Assembly: GCA_910584195.1 (NCBI GenBank)
Contig: CAJTYV010000008.1
Span: 54,544 to 118,543, forward strand
From: an uncultured Ruminococcus sp.
GTDB taxonomy: Bacteria; Bacillota; Clostridia; Oscillospirales; Ruminococcaceae
Direction: 5' to 3'
Length of the DNA: 64,000 nucleotides
Position numbers and translations under genes: made by a program. This document shows positions 37,167 to 44,937 of the stretch, in pieces. A model generated the notes under the pieces. That model had not been told where the DNA came from and made no database searches. It was given only the letters and a program-made list of their open reading frames with translations. Each line of letters starts with the position of its first letter. The first letter of the stretch is position 1.

Positions 37167-37283
37167 ATAAGACAAATTGCATGAATTTGAACACCACGAC
37201 GATTTTGTATTTTTAAAAAAGTCATCGCTGTGTTTTGCAAATAATTGTGCGTACTGCGAGCTGCTGAGAGCTCGTAGGGTAAT

Positions 37284-37451
37284 TTATTTTCTGCTTGGTT
37301 TATTATTATGATTTTCACACGGAAACGGACAGCTCTCACAGTCTGCGCCGGGATCGCACCGCCCGTCCGATTTCGTGATCCCGTCCACCCAGACGGCACT
37401 CACCAGCACGACGATGGCGACGAGGATCACGGCAGCTACGCCGCCGAGCAT
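37284..37451 (-). CDS. 55-residue Cys-rich single-span phage membrane protein
   Basis: One membrane segment (residues 4-24, GVAAVILVAIVVLVSAVW) is followed by a short tail with four Cys (CDPGADCESCPFPCEN). The ATG overlaps the stop of the lysin reading frame as TAATG, so the two are coupled. Size and location beside the lysin suggest a holin-like or spanin-like helper, by inference. A remnant of the same gene lies at about 35670-35740. Confidence 0.65.
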   Translation of the reverse strand: MLGGVAAVILVAIVVLVSAVWVDGITKSDGRCDPGADCESCPFPCENHNNKPSRK

Positions 37452-38475
37452 TACGCTTTCCCCACAAGGTCAGCGTCCACCCAGCCGTAGACAGTTGACT
37501 GCTTGTCCGTATGTATGAGGTGATAGGGGTGCTTTGCTCCCTTTGCGATCGCCGTCACTTTAGCCGCTCCGGCTTTAGGTGTTCCTGCGTCTGCCGTGCG
37601 TTGGAGCTTGCATAGTGCGCACCGCCCTTAAACTGCACGACGTCCCCGACCTTGATTTCAGAGATTGCGCTCAGCTTGTCGGCGTCTACCCAGCCGTAGG
37701 CCGTAGAGCCGCCGCCCGCCTCTGCAATAACGTGGTACGGGTGCTTACCGCTTGCATACACGGCGGTGATCTTCACCTTGCCGGGCTTGCAGGAAGACCC
37801 GCTCGCAGCGTTTGCACTCGAATAATGCACCGAGTCGGTGAAGCTCACGACGTCCCCGATCTTGTATTTCAACGACGTGCTCGGCTGCTCCGTAGTTGTC
37901 TGCGCTGTCGGCGAGCTGGTGGCGGTGCAGTCGGATCCAGAGGAAACGGGTGGTGTTTTCCCTGCGAGCTTTGCGAGGTATCTCTCGCCGATATTGGCAC
38001 GCTGCAACTGTACGAGCTCTGACTGGTCGGCCGGGCGTTCGTAGACTGTCAGCACAGCGTCTGAGGCGATACGCACGTTCTTGGCTGTTTTCAGTTCGTC
38101 GAGCAGCAGCTTGTAACCGGTGCTCAGCTCCTTGATCAAGAAGCGGAGCTGCGTCTCCAGATCTCCGACGGACTGCCCACAGGACTTCGCGAATTTCAAG
38201 AGGTTGCACTTTCTCGTGTGGTATGTCCACTGCGCGAGGCCGTAGCCTGCGGAGTCGTGCACGAAATTGGTATATTTCCCGGAGTCCACCGCCGCCGTGT
38301 AGCCTGCGTCAGTATAGCCGAGACTTTTCTCGTAGGTGTTCTGCAAATTCATGGGATCGAGCGCGCTCTCCGCGTACAGATTACCCATGAGGCCGGCAGC
38401 TCCGTGAGCGCTCAGCCCCTTGCCGGTGAGGAAGTTCCAGATCTTTTCCTCGTTGTTCTTGCCTATCAATGCCAT
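37451..38475 (-). pseudogene. Phage tail lysozyme-type endolysin with C-terminal frameshift
   Basis: The N-terminal domain (about 1-165) matches phage tail lysozymes (NNEEKIWNFLTGKGLSAHGAAGLMGNLYAESAL, SAGYGLAQWTY). Two SH3-like repeats follow (YKIGDVVSFTDSVHYSSAN..YGWVDADKL; IKVGDVVQFKGGAHYASSNA..). In the second repeat one base is missing near 37587-37592, so the frame stops at 37555. In the next frame the repeat continues (GTPKAGAAKVTAIAKG..VYGWVDADL) to a stop at 37451 that overlaps the next gene. The ATG 38475 has AAAGGGGG upstream. Loss of the last repeat would weaken wall binding. Confidence 0.85.
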
Positions 38476-38488
38476 GTTTATGCCCCCT

Positions 38489-38824
38489 TTACATGGTTTC
38501 AAATGTCTGCGCGTCCGGCTCTGTTCCTGTCAGAGCCATGAGCTTGATCTTGTTCTCGGCTTTGGCTTTGTTGTAATAAAAGCCGGTAGCCGACGCCGTT
38601 TCTGCAAATACCGCCGGGATCAGCAGCGTGAAAACGCTTGTGTCGCCTGTTCTCCAGATCATTGCACACGAAAAGAGGGAGATCGCAGCCGTCATAATGC
38701 CGACAGCTACGAGAATGACCTTTGAAAACTCCTTTTTCTTACTCTGAGTTCTGAGGCGTTTGTTCTCACGTCTGAGTCTGGCATTTTCCTCAGTCAATAC
38801 CCGGAATCTTTCGTTTTCGCCCAT
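38489..38824 (-). CDS. Two-helix phage membrane protein, holin candidate
   Basis: The 111-residue protein begins with a charged coiled coil (about 1-32). Two membrane segments follow (about 35-55 and 62-82). It is placed one gene upstream of the lysin. Topology and position suit a holin, but no family signature was recognised. Confidence 0.55.
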   Translation of the reverse strand: MGENERFRVLTEENARLRRENKRLRTQSKKKEFSKVILVAVGIMTAAISLFSCAMIWRTGDTSVFTLLIPAVFAETASATGFYYNKAKAENKIKLMALTGTEPDAQTFETM

Positions 38825-38834
38825 TGCGTCCTCC

Positions 38835-39197
38835 TTATTCGTAAAGGTAGCCGAGCCCCTGCCGTGTCAAAAAGTCTTTTTGCTCATGTTTCACTTTGGC
38901 AGCGTATTCAAGCGCGGCGTGCATATCTCCGTTACAATGAGCGTCGGGGATCCGCTGCACCGCTTTGGCAGTAGCCTCACCGAGAGCGATCGCGGCGTTC
39001 ACGCTCTGGAGCAGAAGCACCTCGTTTTTCTCGCGGAGCCGTTCGCGTTCCTCACGCCTTCTTCTGTGAGCTTGTTCTTCCTGTTCGCGTCTGGCGGCCT
39101 GTTTCTGGATCTTCTGTTGAATAAGCCAAAAACAAAAGCCGGTAAATGCTGACGGAATGCCAGCAGCAACCAATACGGCAATTACGGTTTGGTTCAT
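38835..39197 (-). CDS. Single-span phage membrane protein
   Basis: The 120-residue protein has an N-terminal membrane segment (about 3-25, VIAVLVAAGIPSAFTGFCFWLI) and a long Arg/Glu-rich helix (about 28-60). The ATG at 39197 has AAGGGGTG upstream; the earlier in-frame start is poorer. It lies in the lysis region, so a spanin- or holin-associated role is possible but unproven. Confidence 0.6.
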   Translation of the reverse strand: MNQTVIAVLVAAGIPSAFTGFCFWLIQQKIQKQAARREQEEQAHRRRREERERLREKNEVLLLQSVNAAIALGEATAKAVQRIPDAHCNGDMHAALEYAAKVKHEQKDFLTRQGLGYLYE

Positions 39198-39201
39198 TTT
39201 A

Positions 39202-39504
39202 TCACCCCTTAAAAACAATATTTTCCTTGATCCATTTCTGGAGCCCTTTTGTGGCACAATGCCCCATAAGCCCGAAATAGCTTTGCATGGTAGCGTCTAC
39301 GGCGTCGAAGTCGATTAGCCCGGCGTGGTATTCCTTCGCTATGTACTGCATACGCTTTTTCATTTTCTTGCAGGACTTCGCCGTCCATTTCCGATAGCCG
39401 GGAAAAATACGGCAGCCCACAAATGTGACACCCTTGCCCTCCCTGTTTTTCAAATAATAGCGCCGCGCGTGACGCTCCTTGCCTCTGCCTTTGATCCGCA
39501 GACG
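39202..39504 (-). pseudogene. C-terminal fragment of a DGR reverse transcriptase
   Basis: The open frame (100 codons after a TAG at 39505-39507) matches the tail of DGR/retron-type reverse transcriptases: VTFVGCRIFPGYRKW, a basic helix KKMKKRMQYIAKEYHAG and DATMQSYFGLMGHC. The whole polymerase part, including the catalytic Asp-Asp motif, is missing, so it cannot make cDNA. An in-frame TTG at 39453 would start only the last 83 residues. The link to a DGR rests on the variable protein, hairpin and Avd-like relic upstream. Confidence 0.7.
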
Positions 39505-39562
39505 CTACACCACGTCCGCCGGGCAGGGTTTCCGATTTTCTCGGCATATCCCCCACGGGCGG

Positions 39563-39868
39563 TCAGTCGTTTGACTTGATCCAGGCGCCGAGCATACGCC
39601 CGATTTCATTCAGTTCTTTGCTCCATACCTCGTGCAACCCGTTGGAGATCAGACGATCCTCCGGGCTTGCTGCCGTGTCAATAAGTGAACGCAGCACGTC
39701 CAGCTCGGTGTCAATCTCGTTTTGCAGTTATCGGCGTAGTTGACCGCGCGAGCGTTTCGCTCTGATACATAGCCGGAGCATATTCATGTAGGTGTCTGTC
39801 AAATGATCCCGGCAGACGAATTTCTCTGGTTTTCTCATGTTATTGGTACGCTCGTTCACCCGGATCAT
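39563..39868 (-). pseudogene. Avd-like DGR accessory protein, broken
   Basis: From an ATG at 39868 the frame reads RKPEKFVCRDHLTDTYMNML, meets TAA at 39728-39730 and continues in frame as LQNEIDTELDVLRSLIDTAA..KELNEIGRMLGAWIKSND to 39563. The last segment resembles the conserved end of Avd four-helix proteins, which bind the reverse transcriptase and template RNA. The middle may instead need two one-base indels to read ERNARAVNYADN. Its place between the variable protein and the reverse transcriptase relic is the normal DGR order. Confidence 0.55.
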
Positions 39869-39925
39869 GGAGCGGACGATCTCTGCCTGAGTTGTAGTGT
39901 GTCCATAGTTACTTCGTGAGTGGTG

Positions 39926-39949
39926 AAGGCAGCGCAGCGACGCTGCCTT
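39926..39949 (-). promoter_or_regulatory. Hairpin downstream of the DGR variable region
   Basis: AAGGCAGCG and CGCTGCCTT form a perfect 9-bp stem with a six-base loop, 24 bases past the stop codon of the variable protein. DGRs such as that of phage BPP-1 need a hairpin just after the variable region for retrohoming. It could also act as a terminator on either strand. Confidence 0.55.
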
Positions 39950-39973
39950 TTTCCAGATTTTCAGATTGTCAGA

Positions 39974-41071
39974 TTACCCGATTTCCGGAATATAAGCGGA
40001 GCGGAAGCCGATGCTCGCGCCCGAGTACGACCGGGCGTGGCTGTAGACGTAGAAAACGCCGGCATGCGACCCGTTGAGGAGGCTGCCCCCGCGATGCACA
40101 CAGTGCTCGGCTATGCCGTTGTGCCAGTACACCATATCGCCATCATAGTCTGCTTCTTCTGCTCCCTCGTCCGGCAGCAGAGCCAGAGAACGCAGTAGCA
40201 CTTTGGCAGCTTCGCCAATCGTAGATCCCGCCGTTACCTTTCCGAAGGTGCAGCTCTTGTAGTCTTGCTGTACATTTGTGATCGAGTTCTTAAATACCCA
40301 CGCGTTGCTCACCCAGTCGAGGCGCACCGTGTTTCCGGAGGTTGTTCCGGTCATGTCGGTCGTGCTGCACTCCGGCTCCACAAGAGCACCGGTGGTGGCG
40401 TTGATTGCCTTCCAGCAGGTGCTCGTTGCGTTCTGCGGGTTGTTCGGATCTGCAGCGTCGTTATTTTCGAGGATCTGGAGCTCGCCCCATACAGTGCGGA
40501 TGCCGCCCTGCCACTCTGAGACGTTTCCATTCAGATCCCAGATACCGCTGGGCGTCTGATCGTGGCTCCATGACAGCGGGCCGGTACCAGTGGCGACGTG
40601 GTTTGTTCTACCGTCGGTTCCCTTCGTCATAGGTATTGCGCGGTAGTTGCTTTCTCTGGTGTCTTTGCCGTAGCTGTTGTTGCCGTATGGCATAAATCCA
40701 TTTTTTTTGCACCAGAGCGCGATCGCTGCCCACTCGGCGTTGGTGCTGAGGTGCCAGCCTGCGCCTTTTGCGGTGCAGCGTGCAAGCGCGGTGTCAAATG
40801 TAATGTTTGCAGTTGGATCCTCTGCCGGCAGAGAGTACGCCACGCCGCTGTTGACATGGTTCTGATACTTTGAGTAATAAAAACCGGAGATCTGCTTGCC
40901 GTTCACAATGAATGCGGGGTGCACGCTGTCGTCGCCGCCCTCCAGAACGTCGCTGTTTTTGAATTTTGGAATATACACCAGCACAGACGGCAGGTCGGTG
41001 TCGTCCAGCTGGACGGTGTTGTTCGGGCAGATCATTTTTACCGCCAGATTTGTGAGATCAAAATTTGCCAT
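39974..41071 (-). CDS. DGR target protein, C-type-lectin/FGE fold phage tail protein
   Basis: The 365-residue protein ends in the hallmark of DGR variable proteins: HRGGSLLNGSHAG, then VFYVYSHARSYSGASIGFRS. The middle (about 110-230) has the FGE/SUMF1-type core: GAGWHLSTNAEWAAIALWCKKNG, GIWDLNGNVSEWQ. In such phages it sits at the tail tip and selects host receptors. The codons at the variable-looking positions are mostly NNC, as expected when AAC codons of a template are mutated at adenines. AAAGGAG precedes the ATG. The retroelement partner genes next to it are broken, so the present sequence is probably frozen. Confidence 0.88.
   Translation of the reverse strand: MANFDLTNLAVKMICPNNTVQLDDTDLPSVLVYIPKFKNSDVLEGGDDSVHPAFIVNGKQISGFYYSKYQNHVNSGVAYSLPAEDPTANITFDTALARCTAKGAGWHLSTNAEWAAIALWCKKNGFMPYGNNSYGKDTRESNYRAIPMTKGTDGRTNHVATGTGPLSWSHDQTPSGIWDLNGNVSEWQGGIRTVWGELQILENNDAADPNNPQNATSTCWKAINATTGALVEPECSTTDMTGTTSGNTVRLDWVSNAWVFKNSITNVQQDYKSCTFGKVTAGSTIGEAAKVLLRSLALLPDEGAEEADYDGDMVYWHNGIAEHCVHRGGSLLNGSHAGVFYVYSHARSYSGASIGFRSAYIPEIG
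39977..40098 (-). other. DGR variable region (VR)
   Basis: These are the last ~40 codons of the target gene, from HCVHRGGS to the stop. CTC CTC AAC, GTC TAC AGC CAC GCC, TAC and AGC ATC codons fit adenine-directed diversification. No template repeat resembling it was found between 39200 and 39960. Confidence 0.65.
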
Positions 41072-41088
41072 GTGTTTGCTCCTTTCAT

Positions 41089-41400
41089 TTAGTCAATGCT
41101 CCAGAGTGTGAGCGTCACGTCGCCCATGTCGAGCGGCAACTGCTCCCGGTTCTCGCCGTCCTCGGCGTACTGCGCCGCCGGGATATCCACCTGCGCCACA
41201 TAGCGCAGCGCGGACTCGGTGCCGATCGTGAGATTCCCGGCTCTGTCCTTGCAGACGTCAACGGAGACGGGCCAGTCCTTCTGATACCTTGCAGCGTTGA
41301 GCATAAGCTCGTCGTCGCCAAAATACAGACGGGTGCCGCTCTGCTCCCACTCAATCTTCTGACCAGGGTTCTTTTCAATCACTTTGACATTGTTCGCCAT
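41089..41400 (-). CDS. Small phage tail-region protein
   Basis: The 103-residue soluble, beta-rich acidic protein is not assigned to a family. It lies 17 bases upstream of the DGR target gene and starts with MANNVKVIEKNPGQ. A chaperone or tail-fibre adaptor role is a guess from position. Confidence 0.6.
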   Translation of the reverse strand: MANNVKVIEKNPGQKIEWEQSGTRLYFGDDELMLNAARYQKDWPVSVDVCKDRAGNLTIGTESALRYVAQVDIPAAQYAEDGENREQLPLDMGDVTLTLWSID

Positions 41401-41403
41401 GGT

Positions 41404-41829
41404 TTACATACCTCCCTTGATAATGAGTTTCACGGTCGCGCTCTTTGCGCTGCCGTCGAAGCGTACCTTGAAGCCATTCAGCAGCTTGTCACTGATTAGA
41501 ATGTCGCCGACGTCGCCGGAGTGCTCCAGCACTTCAACGTCAACAGAGTACGTCGTGGTCGTTCTGGTGTTGCTGAGGCTCACCGTCTTTTGTGAGTTGT
41601 TGAACGGGTAGCTTTGCGTGTTCGTGAGCGTGATCGTCTTTTCTTCGACAGCAACCTCGGCACTGAGTTGTCCGGTGGCAATCATCAGAAACGCAGCGGC
41701 GACAGTTGCGTCCTCGATCCCGATCTCCATGTTGTTGAAGTTTCCGGCGCTCTGAAGCGTGCCCTCTTGAATCACCGCTCCGGTGGACGAGTCCACCACC
41801 TTGTCTTTCCATTCTGTGCGGTTGTACAT
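41404..41829 (-). CDS. Phage structural protein, unknown
   Basis: The 141-residue beta-rich protein (YNRTEWKDKVVDSSTGAVIQEGT, repeated Thr/Val strands) has no membrane part. It belongs to a compact leftward run of tail-region genes and its stop is four bases from the next start. It is probably a tail or baseplate component. Confidence 0.6.
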   Translation of the reverse strand: MYNRTEWKDKVVDSSTGAVIQEGTLQSAGNFNNMEIGIEDATVAAAFLMIATGQLSAEVAVEEKTITLTNTQSYPFNNSQKTVSLSNTRTTTTYSVDVEVLEHSGDVGDILISDKLLNGFKVRFDGSAKSATVKLIIKGGM

Positions 41830-41846
41830 GGTTTCCCTCCTTTCTG

Positions 41847-42158
41847 TCAGCCTGTTACCTCGTAGATCGGGATCGTGATCTTGATCATTGTGCCCTGTCC
41901 GGCCACTTTGCGGATCGTTCGCGTCTGATATGCTGCGATCTCTCCGCGAATATCAATCACACGCGACGCGCTGATCGTCACCGCGCTGTTGTCGAGCTGC
42001 GGGAACGTCACCATAATAACAAGCGTGTCGCCCTCGATCTTCTTCTGGTTAATGGTTCCGCGGTACCACGTCGAGCCGACTTGCGCCTCAACGTGCACCA
42101 GCGATCGAAGCCATTGCTGCCTACGGTAGTTCATAAAATTGCTCTGAAAATATGCCAT
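41847..42158 (-). CDS. Phage structural protein, unknown; last prophage gene
   Basis: The 103-residue protein (MAYFQSNFMNYRRQQWLRSL) is mostly beta strand. The ATG at 42158 has AAAGGAG ten bases before it; an upstream in-frame start adds a basic stretch with no ribosome site. No further upstream phage gene remains: the head, packaging and replication genes are missing, so the prophage is a remnant. Confidence 0.6.
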   Translation of the reverse strand: MAYFQSNFMNYRRQQWLRSLVHVEAQVGSTWYRGTINQKKIEGDTLVIMVTFPQLDNSAVTISASRVIDIRGEIAAYQTRTIRKVAGQGTMIKITIPIYEVTG

Positions 42159-42282
42159 AGAGCCGCGTCTCCTTTCGTTTACTCGCCGCAGCGGCGTGTC
42201 CCGCACCTTATAAACTCATAGTCAAAAGCCGCGAGCGTTGCCGCTGTTGCTGTCGTTGCTGATTCTCGGTCTTAACTGCCTT

Positions 42283-42390
42283 ATGAAGCAGACTACTAAT
42301 AAACCTGTTTGGGAATACAAAGATGAAATGCTGAACGGCGTTGCGGTATTCAGACTGGACGTAGACAAAATGTCATGCAAGGCTAAGTGA
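42283..42390 (+). pseudogene. Gene remnant at the prophage boundary
   Basis: An open stretch codes a normal-looking protein tail (KPVWEYKDEMLNGVAVFRLD) ending at TGA 42388-42390. There is no ribosome site, and it abuts the phage sequence. It looks like the 3' end of a chromosomal gene cut by the prophage junction near 42230-42280. The family is not recognised. Confidence 0.4.
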
Positions 42391-42426
42391 TACCAAAAGT
42401 ATACATTCTGAGCATACCAAAGTATA
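42390..42426. promoter_or_regulatory. Two operator-like sites before the redox operon
   Basis: ATACCAAAAGTATA (42390-42403) and ATACCAAAGTATA (42414-42426) are near-identical imperfect palindromes about 24 bases apart, directly upstream of the promoter. HxlR- or MarR-type redox regulators bind sites of this kind. No regulator gene is adjacent. Confidence 0.5.
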
Positions 42427-42438
42427 GAATATAAGCAT

Positions 42439-42467
42439 TTTACATATTGAGCAAACTATGCTATAAT
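42439..42467 (+). promoter_or_regulatory. Sigma-A promoter of the redox operon
   Basis: TTTACA, a 17-base spacer and TATAAT, just downstream of the operator-like pair. Confidence 0.75.
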
Positions 42468-42498
42468 GAGTACAGGACATAAAAACTGTACTCTTTTT
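42468..42498 (+). terminator. Leader hairpin with T-run at the operon start
   Basis: GAGTACAG / CTGTACTC with a 10-base loop and TTTTT lies directly after the -10 box. It would stop transcription within about 30 bases unless overcome, or it may be cut by the start site. It may be an attenuator. Confidence 0.55.
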
Positions 42499-42516
42499 GT
42501 TTAGCGGGGTGATAGA

Positions 42517-42759
42517 ATGAAAGTGACAAATACAAGTATTACAGACAAAGAGATAGCCGAGGTATTATCGCAGGCGGGATTGACCGACAAGCAGGTCAAG
42601 GCTTTTCTTTCCGATTGCTGCGGTAAGGAGTGCTGTGCCGAAAAGGTGCGTGTACTGCGCAGTGCAAGGCGTTCTCTCCTTGATTCTATCCACAAAGAAC
42701 AGGCTTTGCTCGACAGGCTTGATTATGTTATTTGGTGTACGGAAAACAATAATAAATAG
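42517..42759 (+). CDS. Small helical Cys-containing protein
   Basis: The 80-residue protein has two helices and a Cys-rich centre (DCCGKECCAEKVRVLRSARR). GGGGTGATAG precedes the ATG. It is the first gene of the redox operon. The Cys cluster could sense redox or metal state, but no family is recognised. Confidence 0.65.
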   Translation: MKVTNTSITDKEIAEVLSQAGLTDKQVKAFLSDCCGKECCAEKVRVLRSARRSLLDSIHKEQALLDRLDYVIWCTENNNK

Positions 42760-42770
42760 GAGGTCTTACT

Positions 42771-43637
42771 ATGATTTTCAAAGAAACACTGACACTGGCA
42801 AACGGCGTGGTCATTCCACAGCTCGCACTCGGTACTTGGTTCATTGATGACGACAAGGCTGCGGTCGCAGTGCGAAATGCCGCAGAGATCGGTTATCGTC
42901 ATATCGACACAGCGCAGGCTTACGGCAATGAGCGTGGTGTCGGTGAGGGAGTCCGCACCTGCGGTGTCGCCCGTGATGAGATCTTCGTGACCTCTAAGGT
43001 AGCAGCCGAGCATAAGGACTACAAGACCGCTGCGGCAGGCATTGACGAAACGCTCCGCAAAATGGGGCTTGACTATCTCGATATGATGATAATCCATTCT
43101 CCGCAGCCGTGGAAAGAGGTCAATCAGTCAGATAACCGCTATATCGAGGGCAACCGTGAAGCGTGGAGAGCGCTTGAGGACGCATACAAAGCAGGAAAAC
43201 TCCGTGCGATAGGCGTTTCCAATGTCCTGCAAGGCGATATTGAAAGCCTGTGCGAAGCGGCTGAGATCAAGCCTATGGTGAACCAGATACTCGCCCATAT
43301 CTCAAACACTCCGCTGGAGCTGATAAACTACTGTCAGCAGAAAGGTATTGTTGTTGAGGCGTATTCACCCGTAGCACACGGCGAGGCTCTGAAAAATCCT
43401 GCGATCAAGGCAATGGCTGACAAGTACGGCGTGACCGTTCCGCAGCTTTGCATCAGGTATGATATTCAGCTTGGTATGATCGTCCTGCCTAAAACCGCAA
43501 ATCCCGACCACATGAGAAGCAATGCAGAACTCGACTTTGTTATTTCAGACGAGGATATGGAACTTCTCAAAAACATTGAGCATATCAAGGACTACGGCGA
43601 TCACAGCTTTTTCCCTGTGTTCGGCGGAAAATTCTAA
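42771..43637 (+). CDS. Aldo/keto reductase
   Basis: The 288-residue NADPH-dependent reductase belongs to the AKR5-like group. It has the barrel start (GVVIPQLALGTWFI), catalytic Asp/Tyr (HIDTAQAYGNERGVG), Lys in TSKVAAE and His in MMIIHSPQP. The AGGAGG-like site GGAGG lies before the ATG. Substrates are probably small carbonyls. It is followed 13 bases later by a paralogue. Confidence 0.92.
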   Translation: MIFKETLTLANGVVIPQLALGTWFIDDDKAAVAVRNAAEIGYRHIDTAQAYGNERGVGEGVRTCGVARDEIFVTSKVAAEHKDYKTAAAGIDETLRKMGLDYLDMMIIHSPQPWKEVNQSDNRYIEGNREAWRALEDAYKAGKLRAIGVSNVLQGDIESLCEAAEIKPMVNQILAHISNTPLELINYCQQKGIVVEAYSPVAHGEALKNPAIKAMADKYGVTVPQLCIRYDIQLGMIVLPKTANPDHMRSNAELDFVISDEDMELLKNIEHIKDYGDHSFFPVFGGKF

Positions 43638-43650
43638 GGAGGATAATACT

Positions 43651-44505
43651 ATGATTTACAAGGCATTGAACAACGGCATAAAAATGCCCATGCTCGGCTA
43701 CGGCACCTTTCAGGTGACCGATGCGGCGGAGTGCAAAAACAGCGTGCTTGAAGCGATACGGGCGGGCTATCGTCTGATCGACACGGCACAGGCTTACGGC
43801 AATGAAGAAGCTGTCGGTGCAGGCATCAAGGCGGCACTTGACGAAGGGATTTGCACCCGTTCGGAGCTTTTCATCACAACAAAGGTGTGGTTTCGCTCCT
43901 TTGAGACAGAGGATTGCCGCAAGAGCCTTGACGAGTCCATGAGAAAGCTCGGTGTGGAATATATCGACATGGTGCTTCTGCACTGGCCTTTCGGCAATGT
44001 GTACGCCGCTTGGCGTGTGCTTGAAGAATACTACAAGGCAGGTAAGATCAAGGCGATCGGCGTTTCCAATATGGAGGCTGACCGCTTCATCGACCTCATC
44101 AACTTCAACGAGATAAAGCCTGCGCTCAACCAGATCGAAACACACCTTTACTGCCAGCGCCTTGAAGAAAAGGAATGGCTTGAAAAGTACGGCATCGCAC
44201 ATCAGGCTTATGCACCGCTCGGTCAGGGCAGAGCGAATGAAATGTTCTCCGAGCCTGCCGTGAAGGAACTTGCGAAAAAGTACGACAAAACGCCTGCACA
44301 GGTGCTTCTGCGTTTCCTTGTGCAGAGTGATGTTGCGGTCATCCCGAAGTCGGTGCATACCGAGCGTATCAGGGAAAACATTAACATATTCGACTTTGAG
44401 CTGACCGGGGACGAGATGCTGTCCTTGCAGGCACTCGACAAGGCTGCGCCGATGATCGGAAACCCCGAAGCTCCCGAAAAGGTCGAATTTGCGATGACTT
44501 GGTGA
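43651..44505 (+). CDS. Aldo/keto reductase
   Basis: The 284-residue paralogue of the preceding gene has GIKMPMLGYGTFQ, LIDTAQAYGNEEAVG, TTKVW and MVLLHWPFG. The ATG at 43651 follows AGGAGG; an earlier in-frame ATG runs over the previous gene and is a shadow. Confidence 0.93.
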   Translation: MIYKALNNGIKMPMLGYGTFQVTDAAECKNSVLEAIRAGYRLIDTAQAYGNEEAVGAGIKAALDEGICTRSELFITTKVWFRSFETEDCRKSLDESMRKLGVEYIDMVLLHWPFGNVYAAWRVLEEYYKAGKIKAIGVSNMEADRFIDLINFNEIKPALNQIETHLYCQRLEEKEWLEKYGIAHQAYAPLGQGRANEMFSEPAVKELAKKYDKTPAQVLLRFLVQSDVAVIPKSVHTERIRENINIFDFELTGDEMLSLQALDKAAPMIGNPEAPEKVEFAMTW

Positions 44506-44509
44506 GAGT

Positions 44510-44937
44510 ATGAATATCTACGAAAGAGCGAAAAACGGTGAGCCGATAGATATGCGTACCGATGAGGAATACAAGGCGGTCTGCATACCCGAGATGAAGC
44601 GCAGCAGAACGCTTTGCCATAAGATGAGATACCCGTGGATATGGACGGCGATGATAACCTTGACAATGAACCCGAACAGATACCGAAACGAAAGGCAGTT
44701 GACCTGATCGAAGCAAGCGACTTGAACTATACGATACTTCGACCGGGCTATCTCCGAGAGGGCGGCAAGGACGATTATATCCTCAGCTTCAAGGGAGAGC
44801 CTGCAAACGGCTATATCTCAACGATACCTTCCGTTGTCGAGCTTGCGGTCAGGCTGATAGATGATGACAGCTTGTATGTGAGAGAAAGCGTCAGCATTAC
44901 AAAGGATATGCGTGGTGATACTCATGAAAAAGCGTAA
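44510..44937 (+). pseudogene. Two gene ends joined: acetyltransferase start and SDR tail
   Basis: Bases 44510-44627 code the N-terminus of a maltose/galactoside O-acetyltransferase-like protein (MNIYERAKNGEPIDMRTDEEY..RSRTLCHKM). From about 44635, in another frame, comes the C-terminal part of a NAD(P)H-binding short-chain-dehydrogenase-like protein (KAVDLIEASDLNYTILRPGYL, ending near 44937). Both lack their active cores. A deletion has probably removed about a gene's worth of DNA between them. Confidence 0.6.

Noticed and set aside
39200..39960. Template repeat for the DGR
   Set aside because: I looked for a sequence matching the variable region with adenine changes in this interval and found none. 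It seems to have been deleted with the polymerase core.
37579..41499. Many plus-strand open frames across the prophage genes
   Set aside because: The prophage is GC-richer, so stop codons are rarer on the opposite strand. The minus-strand frames carry the recognisable domains and ribosome sites.
43585..44716. Several minus-strand open frames opposite the aldo/keto reductases
   Set aside because: They are mirror frames of strongly supported genes in the plus-strand operon.
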